A stretch of DNA of 63,678 nt from an uncultured Oscillospiraceae bacterium. GTDB lineage: Bacteria; Bacillota; Clostridia; Oscillospirales; Oscillospiraceae. Each line of letters starts with the position of its first letter. Positions within the stretch are counted from its first letter, which is position 1. Under the pieces are notes generated by a model, which searched no databases, was not told the origin of the DNA, and saw only the letters and a program-made list of their open reading frames with translations. The position numbers and the translations under genes are program-made. The stretch spans positions 1 to 63,678 of the forward strand of contig CANQRQ010000013.1 in assembly GCA_947626315.1 (NCBI GenBank). Direction: 5' to 3'. This document shows, piece after piece, positions 39,537 to 47,671 of the stretch.

Positions 39537-40748
39537 ATGGACTCGGCGAAAAAGGCCTATTACCGTTCCTATCAGGCTGTCTTCAACGTAGGGGCCCGCT
39601 GCCTGCCCTGGCGGCGTCCTATCCCCGTATCCGGCATAGACAGCGCGGCGAAGATCCCGGAGCTGCTGAAAAAAGAAAAGGTCAAAAAAGTGCTGCTCGT
39701 CACGGGTCCCACGGTGGGCAGGCGGCTCGGCCCCAGGATCACGGCGGAGCTGGACCGGGCGGGGATCGCCTATACTGTCTTTGACCGGGTGGAGGCCAAC
39801 CCCTCCGTCAACACGGTCGAGGAGATCCGAAAGCAGTATCTGGAAAACGGCTGCCAGGGCTTTATTGCCCTGGGCGGCGGCTCTCCTATGGACGCGGCCA
39901 AGGCCGCAGCGGCCCGGGCGGTGCGGCCTAAGACGCAGCTGGGGCAGATGGCGGGGCTGCTGCGGGTGCATAAAAAGCTCCCGCCCTTTATCGCAGTGCC
40001 CACCACGGCGGGCACCGGCTCGGAGACCACCATTGCCGCCGTCATTACCGACAGCGAGACCCACCATAAATACGCGCTGATGGACCTGTGCCTGGTGCCC
40101 AAATACGCAGTGCTGGACCCGGAGATGACCCGGGAGCTGCCGCCCAAGGTCACCGCCGCCACGGGCATGGACGCCCTGACCCACGCGGTGGAGGCCTATC
40201 TCTGCTGGACCTACAACACGGAGGAGAGCATCCGCCTGGCGGAGGAGGCCGTCTGCGGCGTGTTCCGGTATCTGGAGCGGGCCTACCGGGACGGAAACGA
40301 TATGGAGGCCCGGACCCAGATGCTCCTGGCCTCCTACAAGGCGGGCTTCGCCTTCACCCGGGCCGGCGTGGGCAACGTCCACGCCATCGCCCACACCCTG
40401 GGCGGCCTGTACAACACGCCCCACGGTCTGGCCAACGCCGTGATCCTGCCCATTGTCCTGGAGGACTACGGCGAAGCGGTGCAGGAGAAGCTGGCCCACC
40501 TGGCGGAGTTGGTTGGACTGGCCCCCTCCGGCAGCGAGGCGGAGAAGGCCGGGGCCTTTGTGGACGAGATCCGGGCTATGAATAAGCGCATGGAGATCCC
40601 CGCTGGCTTTGATTTTATCCAGGAGAAGGACATCCCCCAGATGATCAGCTGGGCCCTGGAGGAGGCAAACCCCATCTATCCGGTGCCGGTGGTCTACAAC
40701 CGGAAGCGCTGCGAGAGAGTGATCCGCCGGATCATCGCGGAGGCTTAA
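39537..40748 (+). CDS. Iron-containing alcohol dehydrogenase
   Basis: The 403-residue enzyme reduces aldehydes or oxidises alcohols with NAD(P)H. The nucleotide site is FIALGGGSPMDAAKAAAARA, followed by PTTAGTGSETTIAAVI. The iron ligands are Asp in TGMDALTHAVEAYLC and histidines in GVGNVHAIAHTLGGLYNTPH. AGGAGG lies ten bases before ATG 39537; TTG 39531 is an alternative. The gene stands alone with its own promoter. Substrate cannot be told from sequence. Confidence 0.9.
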   Translation: MDSAKKAYYRSYQAVFNVGARCLPWRRPIPVSGIDSAAKIPELLKKEKVKKVLLVTGPTVGRRLGPRITAELDRAGIAYTVFDRVEANPSVNTVEEIRKQYLENGCQGFIALGGGSPMDAAKAAAARAVRPKTQLGQMAGLLRVHKKLPPFIAVPTTAGTGSETTIAAVITDSETHHKYALMDLCLVPKYAVLDPEMTRELPPKVTAATGMDALTHAVEAYLCWTYNTEESIRLAEEAVCGVFRYLERAYRDGNDMEARTQMLLASYKAGFAFTRAGVGNVHAIAHTLGGLYNTPHGLANAVILPIVLEDYGEAVQEKLAHLAELVGLAPSGSEAEKAGAFVDEIRAMNKRMEIPAGFDFIQEKDIPQMISWALEEANPIYPVPVVYNRKRCERVIRRIIAEA

Positions 40749-40749
40749 A

Positions 40750-40892
40750 AAAACACATCTGCTGCTGTTGGCGGCGCTCTTTCTGGCCACTGTGGCCGTC
40801 TATTGGTTCAATCGAACACCAGGCTGGTCAAGCTCATCGAAAAGCCCATGATGAAGCATTGCGACGAGATGGAGCGGGACCACTGGCTCTGA
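40750..40892 (+). pseudogene. Remnant of a small membrane protein gene
   Basis: After the dehydrogenase stop one frame reads KKTHLLLLAALFLATVAVYW, a signal-anchor-like segment, and a second frame continues RLVKLIEKPMMKHCDEME to a TGA at 40890-40892. They would join by a single frameshift near 40812. There is no start codon with a ribosome-binding site, so it is probably a decayed gene. The remainder up to 41172 holds only an imperfect GAGCCGCGGC hairpin. Confidence 0.35.
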
Positions 40893-41172
40893 GTGTCGGA
40901 TAAAACTAAAAAGGAGCCGCGGCTTACCGGTCTGCTCAGCCGCAGCTCTTGGCGTACCCTTTTCCAGGCCGCGCCGGGCTGAAATTCCTTGCGTTTTCGG
41001 CATAGCTGGCATATAATGATAAAAAATGCGGTTTTCTGCCTATTATATACGCGCCGGGGAAAACAAGCTCTGACGCGATCCGCAGTCAGACGGTTGACAA
41101 AAAACGGAAACTGTGGAATGATACTTTTGTTTATACATTGCGGCCGGACCGGCCGCAAAAGGAGAGAAGAAC

Positions 41173-43146
41173 ATGGGAAATCATCTGCCGCCGCCGAAAA
41201 ATAAACATGTGAAGCCTACAAAGGACCGTGTCGCGGAGACGGCGGACAAGGTGGAGCGGATGATCCGGCGGAAAAAGCTCCCAAATTCGGAGTTCTCCCT
41301 GCGGACGGTGCTGCCGGTGCTGGGCGCGCTGGCGCTCTATGTGCTGGCCAGGCTGCTGAAGGCGGAGGGGATGGCGGGGATTGCTTCCTACCTGCTGCCC
41401 GTGCTGTTTGCCGGGGTCCCCGTCCTGCTGCGGGCCGCGTGGAACGCCCTGCAGCGGAGGTTCACGGAGGGTGACCTGCTGATTCTGATTGCGGTGGCGG
41501 GCGCGTTCTGCCTGCGGGAGTATTCCGCCGGCGCCGCCGCCATGCTTGCCTACCGCTTCGCGGAGCTTTTGGAGGCCTTTATGGCGGCCCACGGCAGCGC
41601 CGCGCTGGATAAGCTGAAGGACCGGCTGCCCGAAAAGGCCAGCGTTGAGACGGAGGAGGGCGTGGAGGTCGTCCCCACGGAGACGGTTCTGCCGGGAGAT
41701 GTGCTGGTTGTCCTGCCCGGGGAGATGCTGGCGGCGGACGGAGAGATTCTGGAGGGCGTGAGCTCTGTGGACGCGTCCTTCCTCACGGGGGAGAGCGCGC
41801 CCCGGGATGTGGCGGAGGGCGCGCTGCTGCTCTCAGGCTGCGTGAATCTGAGCAATATGCTCCGAATCAAGGTCCTGCGCCCGGCGGAGGAGTCCGCGGC
41901 GGCCAGGCTGGTGGAGATCGTGGAGCTGGCCCATACCAACCGGAGCGGGCGGGAGCGCTTCATGAGCCGCTTTACCAATGTGTTTACCCCCTTGGCCGCC
42001 TGCGTGGGCGTGCTGGTCGGCATGATCCCACCGCTGTTTGACGGACAGTGGCTGGAGTGGCTGCACCGGGCGGTGCTGACGCTGCTGATCGCTTCGCCCT
42101 GCGGGCTGATCGTCTCCGTCCCGCTGACCTATTTCGGCAGCGTCGTCTCCGCCGCCCGGCAGGGGATCTACGTCAAGGGCGCGAAATTCATGGAGACCCT
42201 GTCAAAGACGCAGACCATGCTTTTTGAGAAGACCGGCGTGATCACGGAGCGGAATTTTACCATCACGGAGGTCTTTCCCACCCGCGGCACGGAGCAGGAG
42301 CTTCTGAACGCGGCCAACATGGCCGAGGCCTCCTCGGAGCACCCCATCGCCAAGGCGCTGCGGGGCGTATGCGGTAAGAGCGAGGCGGAGCTGATCCAGG
42401 TGGAGGAGAGTCCCTGCCGGGGAATCAGCGCGTTTGCCGGGGGCAGGCATATCTGCGTGGGCAATGCGGGGATGATGATGGACCACCAGATTTCTTACGC
42501 CGTCCCCAGCCGGAAGGGGATCGACATCCATGTGGCGGTGGACAACGAATATCTGGGCTATTTCCTTTTGAGCAACAAGACCCGGGAGGGCGCCTTTGAC
42601 ACCATCGAATCCATCCGGCAGCGGGGCGTTAAGAGCATGGTGATGCTCACGGGGGACCTGCGGTCCTCCGCCAAGCAGATCGCCTCCTCCCTCAGCTTTG
42701 ACATGGTGAAAACCGAGCTCAACCGGGACGGGAAGCTGGCGGCGCTGGAGTACCTGCTGGCTGCCAGAGGCGACCGGGCCGCCCTCGCCTTCGTGGGCAA
42801 CGGCGCGGACGACGAGGAACTCTTCGCCCGGGCCGACGCCGGCATCGTGCTGGGGGCCATCGAGGCGGAGAAGGCCATAGACCAGGCCGATATCGTCATC
42901 ATGGGCGAGAATATCGAGAGCCTGGCCGAGCTGATGCGCCTGGCCAAGGGGGCGGACCTGTCCGCCCGGCTGAACATCATCGTGTCTTTGGCAGTCCGGT
43001 TGGGCTGCCTGGCGCTGGGGCTGCTGGGCCTGCTGCCGATGATGCCGGCGATCCTGCTGCAGACTGCCGCGGCGGCGGCCTGTGCCATCATGGCCTTGCG
43101 GGCCTTTATCCCCCTTGGAAACGGCGTCCGGGAGAAGAAGAAATGA
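41173..43146 (+). CDS. P1B-type metal ATPase homologue with altered catalytic motifs
   Basis: The 657-residue protein has the architecture of heavy-metal P-type ATPases: membrane helices, actuator motif SFLTGESAP, ion-pore region LLIASPCGLIVSVPL (SPC in place of CPC), nucleotide motif ASSEHPIAKAL and MLTGDLRSSAK. The phosphorylation site is FEKTGVIT, with Glu 352 in place of the invariant Asp of DKTGT. The hinge motif GDGxNDxP is changed to GNGADDEEL (residues 542-549). It therefore probably cannot form the normal aspartyl-phosphate. It overlaps the next gene by four bases. Confidence 0.85.
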   Translation: MGNHLPPPKNKHVKPTKDRVAETADKVERMIRRKKLPNSEFSLRTVLPVLGALALYVLARLLKAEGMAGIASYLLPVLFAGVPVLLRAAWNALQRRFTEGDLLILIAVAGAFCLREYSAGAAAMLAYRFAELLEAFMAAHGSAALDKLKDRLPEKASVETEEGVEVVPTETVLPGDVLVVLPGEMLAADGEILEGVSSVDASFLTGESAPRDVAEGALLLSGCVNLSNMLRIKVLRPAEESAAARLVEIVELAHTNRSGRERFMSRFTNVFTPLAACVGVLVGMIPPLFDGQWLEWLHRAVLTLLIASPCGLIVSVPLTYFGSVVSAARQGIYVKGAKFMETLSKTQTMLFEKTGVITERNFTITEVFPTRGTEQELLNAANMAEASSEHPIAKALRGVCGKSEAELIQVEESPCRGISAFAGGRHICVGNAGMMMDHQISYAVPSRKGIDIHVAVDNEYLGYFLLSNKTREGAFDTIESIRQRGVKSMVMLTGDLRSSAKQIASSLSFDMVKTELNRDGKLAALEYLLAARGDRAALAFVGNGADDEELFARADAGIVLGAIEAEKAIDQADIVIMGENIESLAELMRLAKGADLSARLNIIVSLAVRLGCLALGLLGLLPMMPAILLQTAAAAACAIMALRAFIPLGNGVREKKK

Positions 43147-43715
43147 ACGGCTACGACTTTGATCAGACGATCTTTTACCCGGACAGCTCCTACTGCTTTG
43201 TGATGTACTGCCTGAAAAAGTACCCGCTGGCCGTGCTGAAAGCCACGCCGGGCGCCGCCTGGGCGCTGCTGAAGGTGCTGAGGAAAAAGGCGGACACCAA
43301 GGAACTGAAGGAGCGGACCTTTGCTTTCCTGAAGGATCTTCGGGAGGTGGACGCGGTGGTTCGCTCGTTCTGGGAGGAGCATCGGGGCCGGCTCTGCCGC
43401 TGGTATCTGGACCAGAAGCGGGAGGACGATTTGATCCTCTCCGCCTCGCCGGAGTTTCTGCTGCGGCCGATCGCGGAGGAGCTGGGGGTGCGGCTCATCG
43501 CCACGCGGATGGACAAGCGCACGGGCAAAATCAACGGGGCCAACTGCCATGACGTGGAAAAGGTCCGGCGGTTTCGGGAACTGTACCCGGAGGGGGAGCT
43601 GGACTGCTTCTACTCCGATTCTCTGTCCGACGCGCCCATGGCGGCGCTGGCCCGGCGGGCCTTCCTGGTGGAAAAAGGGGAGACTCTCCGCCCCTGGCCG
43701 GAGGAGAAACGGTAA
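43143..43715 (+). CDS. HAD-superfamily phosphatase (HAD-IB, SerB-like)
   Basis: The 190-residue protein has the nucleophile motif YDFDQTIFYPDSSY (DxDxT), then ILSASPEFLLRPIAEELGVR with the second-motif serine, and CFYSDSLSDAPMAALARRAF, the acidic third motif. This is the layout of HAD-IB phosphatases acting on small phosphorylated molecules. It starts on the ATGA overlap with the degenerate P-type ATPase gene, so the two are co-translated. The association with a pump lacking its phosphorylation residue is notable. Confidence 0.85.
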   Translation: MNGYDFDQTIFYPDSSYCFVMYCLKKYPLAVLKATPGAAWALLKVLRKKADTKELKERTFAFLKDLREVDAVVRSFWEEHRGRLCRWYLDQKREDDLILSASPEFLLRPIAEELGVRLIATRMDKRTGKINGANCHDVEKVRRFRELYPEGELDCFYSDSLSDAPMAALARRAFLVEKGETLRPWPEEKR

Positions 43716-43743
43716 AGAGTTCCCCGCCTGGACGGGGGACAGA

Positions 43744-43775
43744 AAACGCCCCGGGCGGAAACCGCCGGGGCGTTT
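43744..43775 (+). terminator. Terminator after the HAD gene
   Basis: AAACGCCCCG (43744-43753) pairs with CGGGGCGTTT (43766-43775), with inner CGG/CCG pairs. The U-run is short. Confidence 0.6.
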
Positions 43776-43808
43776 GGCGTGTAGAATCGATTCGGAGGCG
43801 GTGAGGGT

Positions 43809-44177
43809 ATGGAAATAAAGAAGCTTCATAAGGAGTTCTCCATCTGTAAGGTGGAGGACTATTCGCTTGTAAAGCTGGACGCGGCGTATTGCTTCATCGA
43901 GAAGACGGATACGGAGAACTCTCTCGTGTGTAGGACAGAGGATGTCCCCGCAAACGCGATACAGCGGGAAGACGGCTGGAAGGGACTGCGCATACAGGGC
44001 GAGCTCGCCTTCTCCCTGGTCGGGATTTTATCCAGGCTCTCGGCGATCCTGGCCGAACGGGCCGTCCCGATCTTCGCGGTTTCGACCTATAACACAGACT
44101 ATATTTTTGTAAAAAAGGAACAGTATCAGAAGGCCCTGGAAGCTCTCGGGCAGGCGGGTTATAGAATCGTGGACTGA
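43809..44177 (+). CDS. ACT-domain protein (CASTOR/POLLUX-like)
   Basis: The 122-residue protein (YSLVKLDAAYCFIEKTDTEN, WKGLRIQGELAFSLVGILSR, LSAILAERAVPIFAVSTYNT, TDYIFVKKEQYQKALEAL) is a small two-lobed ACT protein of the ACT_7 type. ACT domains bind amino acids and regulate partners. It is alone here, GAGGCGGTGAGGGT precedes the ATG, and a fragment of another gene overlaps its end. Confidence 0.8.
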   Translation: MEIKKLHKEFSICKVEDYSLVKLDAAYCFIEKTDTENSLVCRTEDVPANAIQREDGWKGLRIQGELAFSLVGILSRLSAILAERAVPIFAVSTYNTDYIFVKKEQYQKALEALGQAGYRIVD

Positions 44178-44277
44178 CGGCTCCCTGACGCCAAACGCCG
44201 CCTATGAGGATTGGCAGTGGGTCCTGGTCCGGGACAAGGGCGGGGATTGGAGGCACGTTAACCACGGCTATGGCTGA
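44170..44277 (+). pseudogene. C-terminal fragment of a deleted gene
   Basis: The frame WTDGSLTPNAAYEDWQWVLV then RDKGGDWRHVNHGYG and a TGA reads like the natural end of a secreted beta-rich protein (DUF4829-like tail 'W-x-V-d-x-G'). It has no start codon and its beginning overlaps the ACT gene end in another frame. The rest of the gene is gone. Confidence 0.45.
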
Positions 44278-44357
44278 GAAGCCGGCGTTTGGTAAAGTAC
44301 TGAGCGGCAAATCGGGAGTTGACAGTATAAAGAGTTTCCTAAAAAGGCGGTGCTTGT

Positions 44358-44870
44358 ATGGAAATAAGGCAAGAACGAGCAGACGATTATAATTCAGTCT
44401 TTCAGGTCATAACAGAAGCATTTTCTCATGCTGAACATAGCGATGGAAACGAGCAAGAGCTTGTGACCCTGTTGCGAGCCAGTTCTTCATTTATTCCGGA
44501 GCTCTCCCTTGTGGCAGTGGAAGATGGAAAAATCGTGGGTCATATCCTTTTTACCAAAATTACCATAGGGGAATATATTGAACTTGCACTTGCGCCCCTT
44601 TCTGTTCTTCCGGCATATCAGCGGAGAGGAATCGGGCTGGCGCTTATCCGTGAGGGACACCGTATTGCCAAACAGTTGGGGTATAACTACTCGGTGGTAC
44701 TGGGTTCCCCGACATATTATCCTCGTGCTGGCTATCTTCCAGCGAGTTTATATGGAATAGAAGCGCCTTTTGAAGTGCAGAACGAATACTTCATGGCGTT
44801 CAAATTGCAAGACGACGCGCCTCAAGTTAAGGGCCTGGTCAAATATGACTCAGCCTTTGGAATCGATTAA
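44358..44870 (+). CDS. GNAT-family N-acetyltransferase (YhbS-like)
   Basis: The 170-residue protein has the acetyl-CoA binding motif PAYQRRGIGLALIREGHRIA, preceded by ELALAPLSVL, and followed by GSPTYYPRAGYLPASLYGIE. This is the predicted N-acetyltransferase YhbS/COG3153 type. Its GC content is lower than its neighbours, so it may be acquired. Substrate unknown. A strong terminator follows at 44989. Confidence 0.88.
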   Translation: MEIRQERADDYNSVFQVITEAFSHAEHSDGNEQELVTLLRASSSFIPELSLVAVEDGKIVGHILFTKITIGEYIELALAPLSVLPAYQRRGIGLALIREGHRIAKQLGYNYSVVLGSPTYYPRAGYLPASLYGIEAPFEVQNEYFMAFKLQDDAPQVKGLVKYDSAFGID

Positions 44871-44988
44871 CAAATTCCCGTTTGCCGAGGCACGATGCAG
44901 CACGGCAAATCGCGCGGGAGATACGGAAGAAGAATGAATTTGCAGCTTCAGGCTGCGGAAAAGCAAAGATACCATCGCATATAGGACA

Positions 44989-45030
44989 AAAACGCAGAGG
45001 GGAGACGAGAAATCTTCCCTCTGCGTTTTT
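44989..45030. terminator. Bidirectional terminator between convergent genes
   Basis: AAAACGCAGAGGG pairs with CCCTCTGCGTTTT at the two ends of this segment, with T-runs outward on both strands. It separates the acetyltransferase from the convergent membrane-protein gene. Confidence 0.8.
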
Positions 45031-45038
45031 ATAAATGC

Positions 45039-45515
45039 TTACTTCTCTTTTTTAAATTCCGGGACGAAGCTGCCCTCCAGGCCCATGGCGCGGAGGCGGA
45101 TTTTGATCTGCCCGGTCTTTTTGTTGTACATGGCCGTGCGCAGCTCGTCGTCCGGGACAAAGCGGTAATAGGCGGTGCAGAACGTGTCAAACATGGGGCG
45201 GTTGGAGGGGCCGATCTGCCGGATCAGCAGAAGCAGGCACAGAAGAGCGCCTACCGCGAAGGAGATCTCCATATAGACAGGGCAGAGCCAAATCATCAGG
45301 GCCAGCAGCCCGGCGGCGATCAGCAGGCAGACGATCAGGGAGACCACCGTGTACCGCACCGCGCCCACCGCGATCAGGTCCTTTTGCAGGGCGTTCATTT
45401 TCCTGATCAGGGGGAAGGCGGTAAAGACATTGAACAGGATCTGCCGCATAAACAGATAGAACCAGAGCCAGCCCAGGAAAAACAGACCGGCGCCATACAT
45501 AATTTTGACTTCCAT
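45039..45515 (-). CDS. Membrane protein of unknown function
   Basis: The 158-residue protein starts at ATG 45515 behind AGGAGGGGGATTTTT; the longer frame to 45569 has no such site. It has three hydrophobic segments (AGLFFLGWLWFYLFM, VVSLIVCLLIAAGLLALMIW, EISFAVGALLCLLLLI) and a soluble end (FVPDDELRTAMYNKKTGQIK). It resembles small YcxB-like membrane proteins. It is divergent from the spoIIIA operon. Confidence 0.7.
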   Translation of the reverse strand: MEVKIMYGAGLFFLGWLWFYLFMRQILFNVFTAFPLIRKMNALQKDLIAVGAVRYTVVSLIVCLLIAAGLLALMIWLCPVYMEISFAVGALLCLLLLIRQIGPSNRPMFDTFCTAYYRFVPDDELRTAMYNKKTGQIKIRLRAMGLEGSFVPEFKKEK

Positions 45516-45693
45516 AAAAATCCCCCTCCTGCCGCAATGCCGGCAGCGCAAGCAGAGAGAAAGTCCCATACGCGGCTGAAAGGAAATTCCCGGCCTGTGC
45601 TGCCCGTCTTTTTCAGCATCATACCACAGGCGGAAGGAAGTTTCAAGAATATTTCAAAAGCGGGCGCATAGATTTTTGGCAGGAAGTGACACG

Positions 45694-46563
45694 ATGGACG
45701 GTTTTGACAGAGCGCTGGCCGTCCTGCCGGAGGAGCTGCGGCGGAAAGCCCAGGGCCTCCGGGGGACAGGCGTTGAAGAATTCAGGCTTCGGGCGGGCCG
45801 CACGCCCTCCGCACTGCGGGACGGGCAGGAGCGGGCCTTCGCGGCGGAGCCTGTGACGGAGGGGGACCTGCTCCGGCTGCTGGAGCGGGCCACCGGCGCT
45901 TCGCTCCACAGCGCCGCCCCGGCGCTGGCTCAGGGCTATCTGAACTACAGGGGCCTGCGGATCGGGGTGTGCGGGGCGGCGGTGCTGAACCGGGGAGAGC
46001 TGACGGGCTTTAGGAGCTTTTCCTCCGCCGCGATCCGGATCCCCAGGGAGTGCCGAGGCGTCTGTGACAGGCTGATTCAAGAGCTTTACGGGGCCGGCTT
46101 TAAAAACACGCTGGTGATCTCCCGGCCCGGAGGGGGCAAGACCACGGCCCTGCGGGAGCTGATCCGCCGGCTGTCCGACGGGGGACTGCGGATCTCCGTC
46201 GCGGACGAGCGGAACGAGCTGGCCGCCGCGGACGAGACGGGGGCGGGCTTTGACCTGGGCGCCCACAGCGACGTTCTCACCGGCGCGCCGAAAGCGGAGG
46301 GGGCCATGATGCTGCTGCGGGGGATGAACCCCCAGGTGATCGCCATGGACGAGATCACCGGGGACCGGGACCTGGAGGCCGCCGTTCAGATTTGCGGCTG
46401 CGGGGCCGGGATCCTGGCCAGCGCCCACGCGGCGGACGGGGACGAGCTCAAAAAGCGGCCGCTGTACCGAAAGCTCCTGGAGCTGGCGCTGTTTGAAAAC
46501 CTGGTGGTCATCAGCGGGACAGGCTCTCTGCGCCGCTACCGGGCGGAAAGGCTGCTGCCATGA
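45694..46563 (+). CDS. spoIIIAA: Stage III sporulation protein AA (ATPase)
   Basis: SpoIIIAA is the ATPase of the forespore-mother cell channel (A-Q complex), related to type II secretion ATPases. Walker A is VISRPGGGKTTALREL and Walker B lies in NPQVIAMDEITGDRDLEAAV. It is the first gene of the complete eight-gene operon. ATG 45694 follows AGGAAGTGACACG; the last codons overlap spoIIIAB. Expression in the mother cell under sigma-E is expected from Bacillus; I do not see a clear sigma-E site. Confidence 0.95.
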   Translation: MDGFDRALAVLPEELRRKAQGLRGTGVEEFRLRAGRTPSALRDGQERAFAAEPVTEGDLLRLLERATGASLHSAAPALAQGYLNYRGLRIGVCGAAVLNRGELTGFRSFSSAAIRIPRECRGVCDRLIQELYGAGFKNTLVISRPGGGKTTALRELIRRLSDGGLRISVADERNELAAADETGAGFDLGAHSDVLTGAPKAEGAMMLLRGMNPQVIAMDEITGDRDLEAAVQICGCGAGILASAHAADGDELKKRPLYRKLLELALFENLVVISGTGSLRRYRAERLLP

Positions 46564-47069
46564 AGCTTCTGGGAGCGGCTTTGATCCTGGCGGCCTGCCT
46601 GGGGGCGGGGGCCGTGTACGCCCTGGCCAAGCGGCAGCGGATGGAGACGCTGCAGGGGCTCTGGGGCGCGCTGGGGCTGATGGAGGGGGAACTGGAGACC
46701 AGGCTCAGCCCCCTGCCGGAGCTGGTCCGGCTGGCGGCGGCGGAGGCGCAGGGACAGGCGGGGGCCTTTCTGGACAGCCTGTCCGGCAGGCTGGACCGCC
46801 TGGGGGAGGCAGAGTTTGCCCAGCTGTGGCGGGAGGCGGCGGAGGAGCAGCTGAGCGCCCTGAACCCGGAGGAGCGGGAGGAGATCTGCCGCCTGGGCCT
46901 GGTCCTGGGGCGCTACGAGCTGGAAAAGCAGCTGGCCGCTCTGGGCGCCTGCCGGGCGATCCTGCGGACAGGCCTGGACGAGGCGGTCCTCCGGTATCCG
47001 GGAGAAAAGAGGCTGGGGCTGGGGCTGGGCGCCGCGGCGGGCGCACTGCTTGTGATTGCGCTGCTTTAA
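46560..47069 (+). CDS. spoIIIAB: Stage III sporulation protein AB
   Basis: The 169-residue protein begins with a membrane segment (LGAALILAACLGAGAVYALA), is helical in the middle (LQGLWGALGLMEGELETRLS) and ends with a second membrane segment (LGLGAAAGALLVIALL). It resembles type II secretion GspF-like proteins. It overlaps spoIIIAA by four bases. Confidence 0.92.
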   Translation: MKLLGAALILAACLGAGAVYALAKRQRMETLQGLWGALGLMEGELETRLSPLPELVRLAAAEAQGQAGAFLDSLSGRLDRLGEAEFAQLWREAAEEQLSALNPEEREEICRLGLVLGRYELEKQLAALGACRAILRTGLDEAVLRYPGEKRLGLGLGAAAGALLVIALL

Positions 47070-47085
47070 AGGTACGGAGATTACG

Positions 47086-47280
47086 ATGGATATTGATCTG
47101 ATTTTTAAAATCGCGGCGGTGGGCATTCTGGTGGCGGTGCTGAACATTCTGCTGCAGCGCTCCGGGCGGGAGGAGCAGGCGCTGATGACCACGATTACCG
47201 CTCTGGTGGTGGTGCTGATGATCGTGGTGCAGAAGATCAGCGAGCTGTTCAACATGATCAAGGCCCTCTTCGGCCTGTAG
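47086..47280 (+). CDS. spoIIIAC: Stage III sporulation protein AC
   Basis: The 64-residue protein consists of two membrane helices (IDLIFKIAAVGILVAVLNIL and ALMTTITALVVVLMIVVQKI) joined by RSGREEQ, the conserved loop of SpoIIIAC. It forms part of the membrane platform of the channel. It starts 16 bases after spoIIIAB. Confidence 0.93.
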   Translation: MDIDLIFKIAAVGILVAVLNILLQRSGREEQALMTTITALVVVLMIVVQKISELFNMIKALFGL

Positions 47281-47284
47281 CGCT

Positions 47285-47671
47285 ATGGAGCTGCTGGTAA
47301 AGGCCGCGGCTGCCGCCCTGACTGCGGCGGCCATCGGCCTGCTGATCAGGCGGAGCAACCCGGAGCTGGCCCTGCTGCTCAGCGCCTGCACGGTGGTGCT
47401 GATCCTGATCGCCTCCTCCGGCTTTCTCAGCGGCATCCGGGAGTTGGCGGAGGCGGTGAAAACCATTGCCGGCAGCGATGATACGCTGACGGTCCCGGTG
47501 CTCAAGTGCGTCGCCATCGCGATCATCACCAAGATCAGCTCCGAGCTCTGCCGGGAGGCCTCCCAGGGGGCGGCGGCCGCCGCCGTGGAGCTGGCGGGGG
47601 CGGTGTGCGCGCTGAGCGTGGCCATGCCGCTGGTCATGAGTATGCTGAAGCTGATCGGAGGGATGATATGA
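47285..47671 (+). CDS. spoIIIAD: Stage III sporulation protein AD
   Basis: The 128-residue membrane protein has the same fold start as SpoIIIAC (LLIRRSNPELALLLSACTVV) extended by further helices (VKCVAIAIITKISSELCREA is the region after TVPVL). It starts 4 bases after spoIIIAC and its stop overlaps the spoIIIAE start. Confidence 0.93.
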   Translation: MELLVKAAAAALTAAAIGLLIRRSNPELALLLSACTVVLILIASSGFLSGIRELAEAVKTIAGSDDTLTVPVLKCVAIAIITKISSELCREASQGAAAAAVELAGAVCALSVAMPLVMSMLKLIGGMI

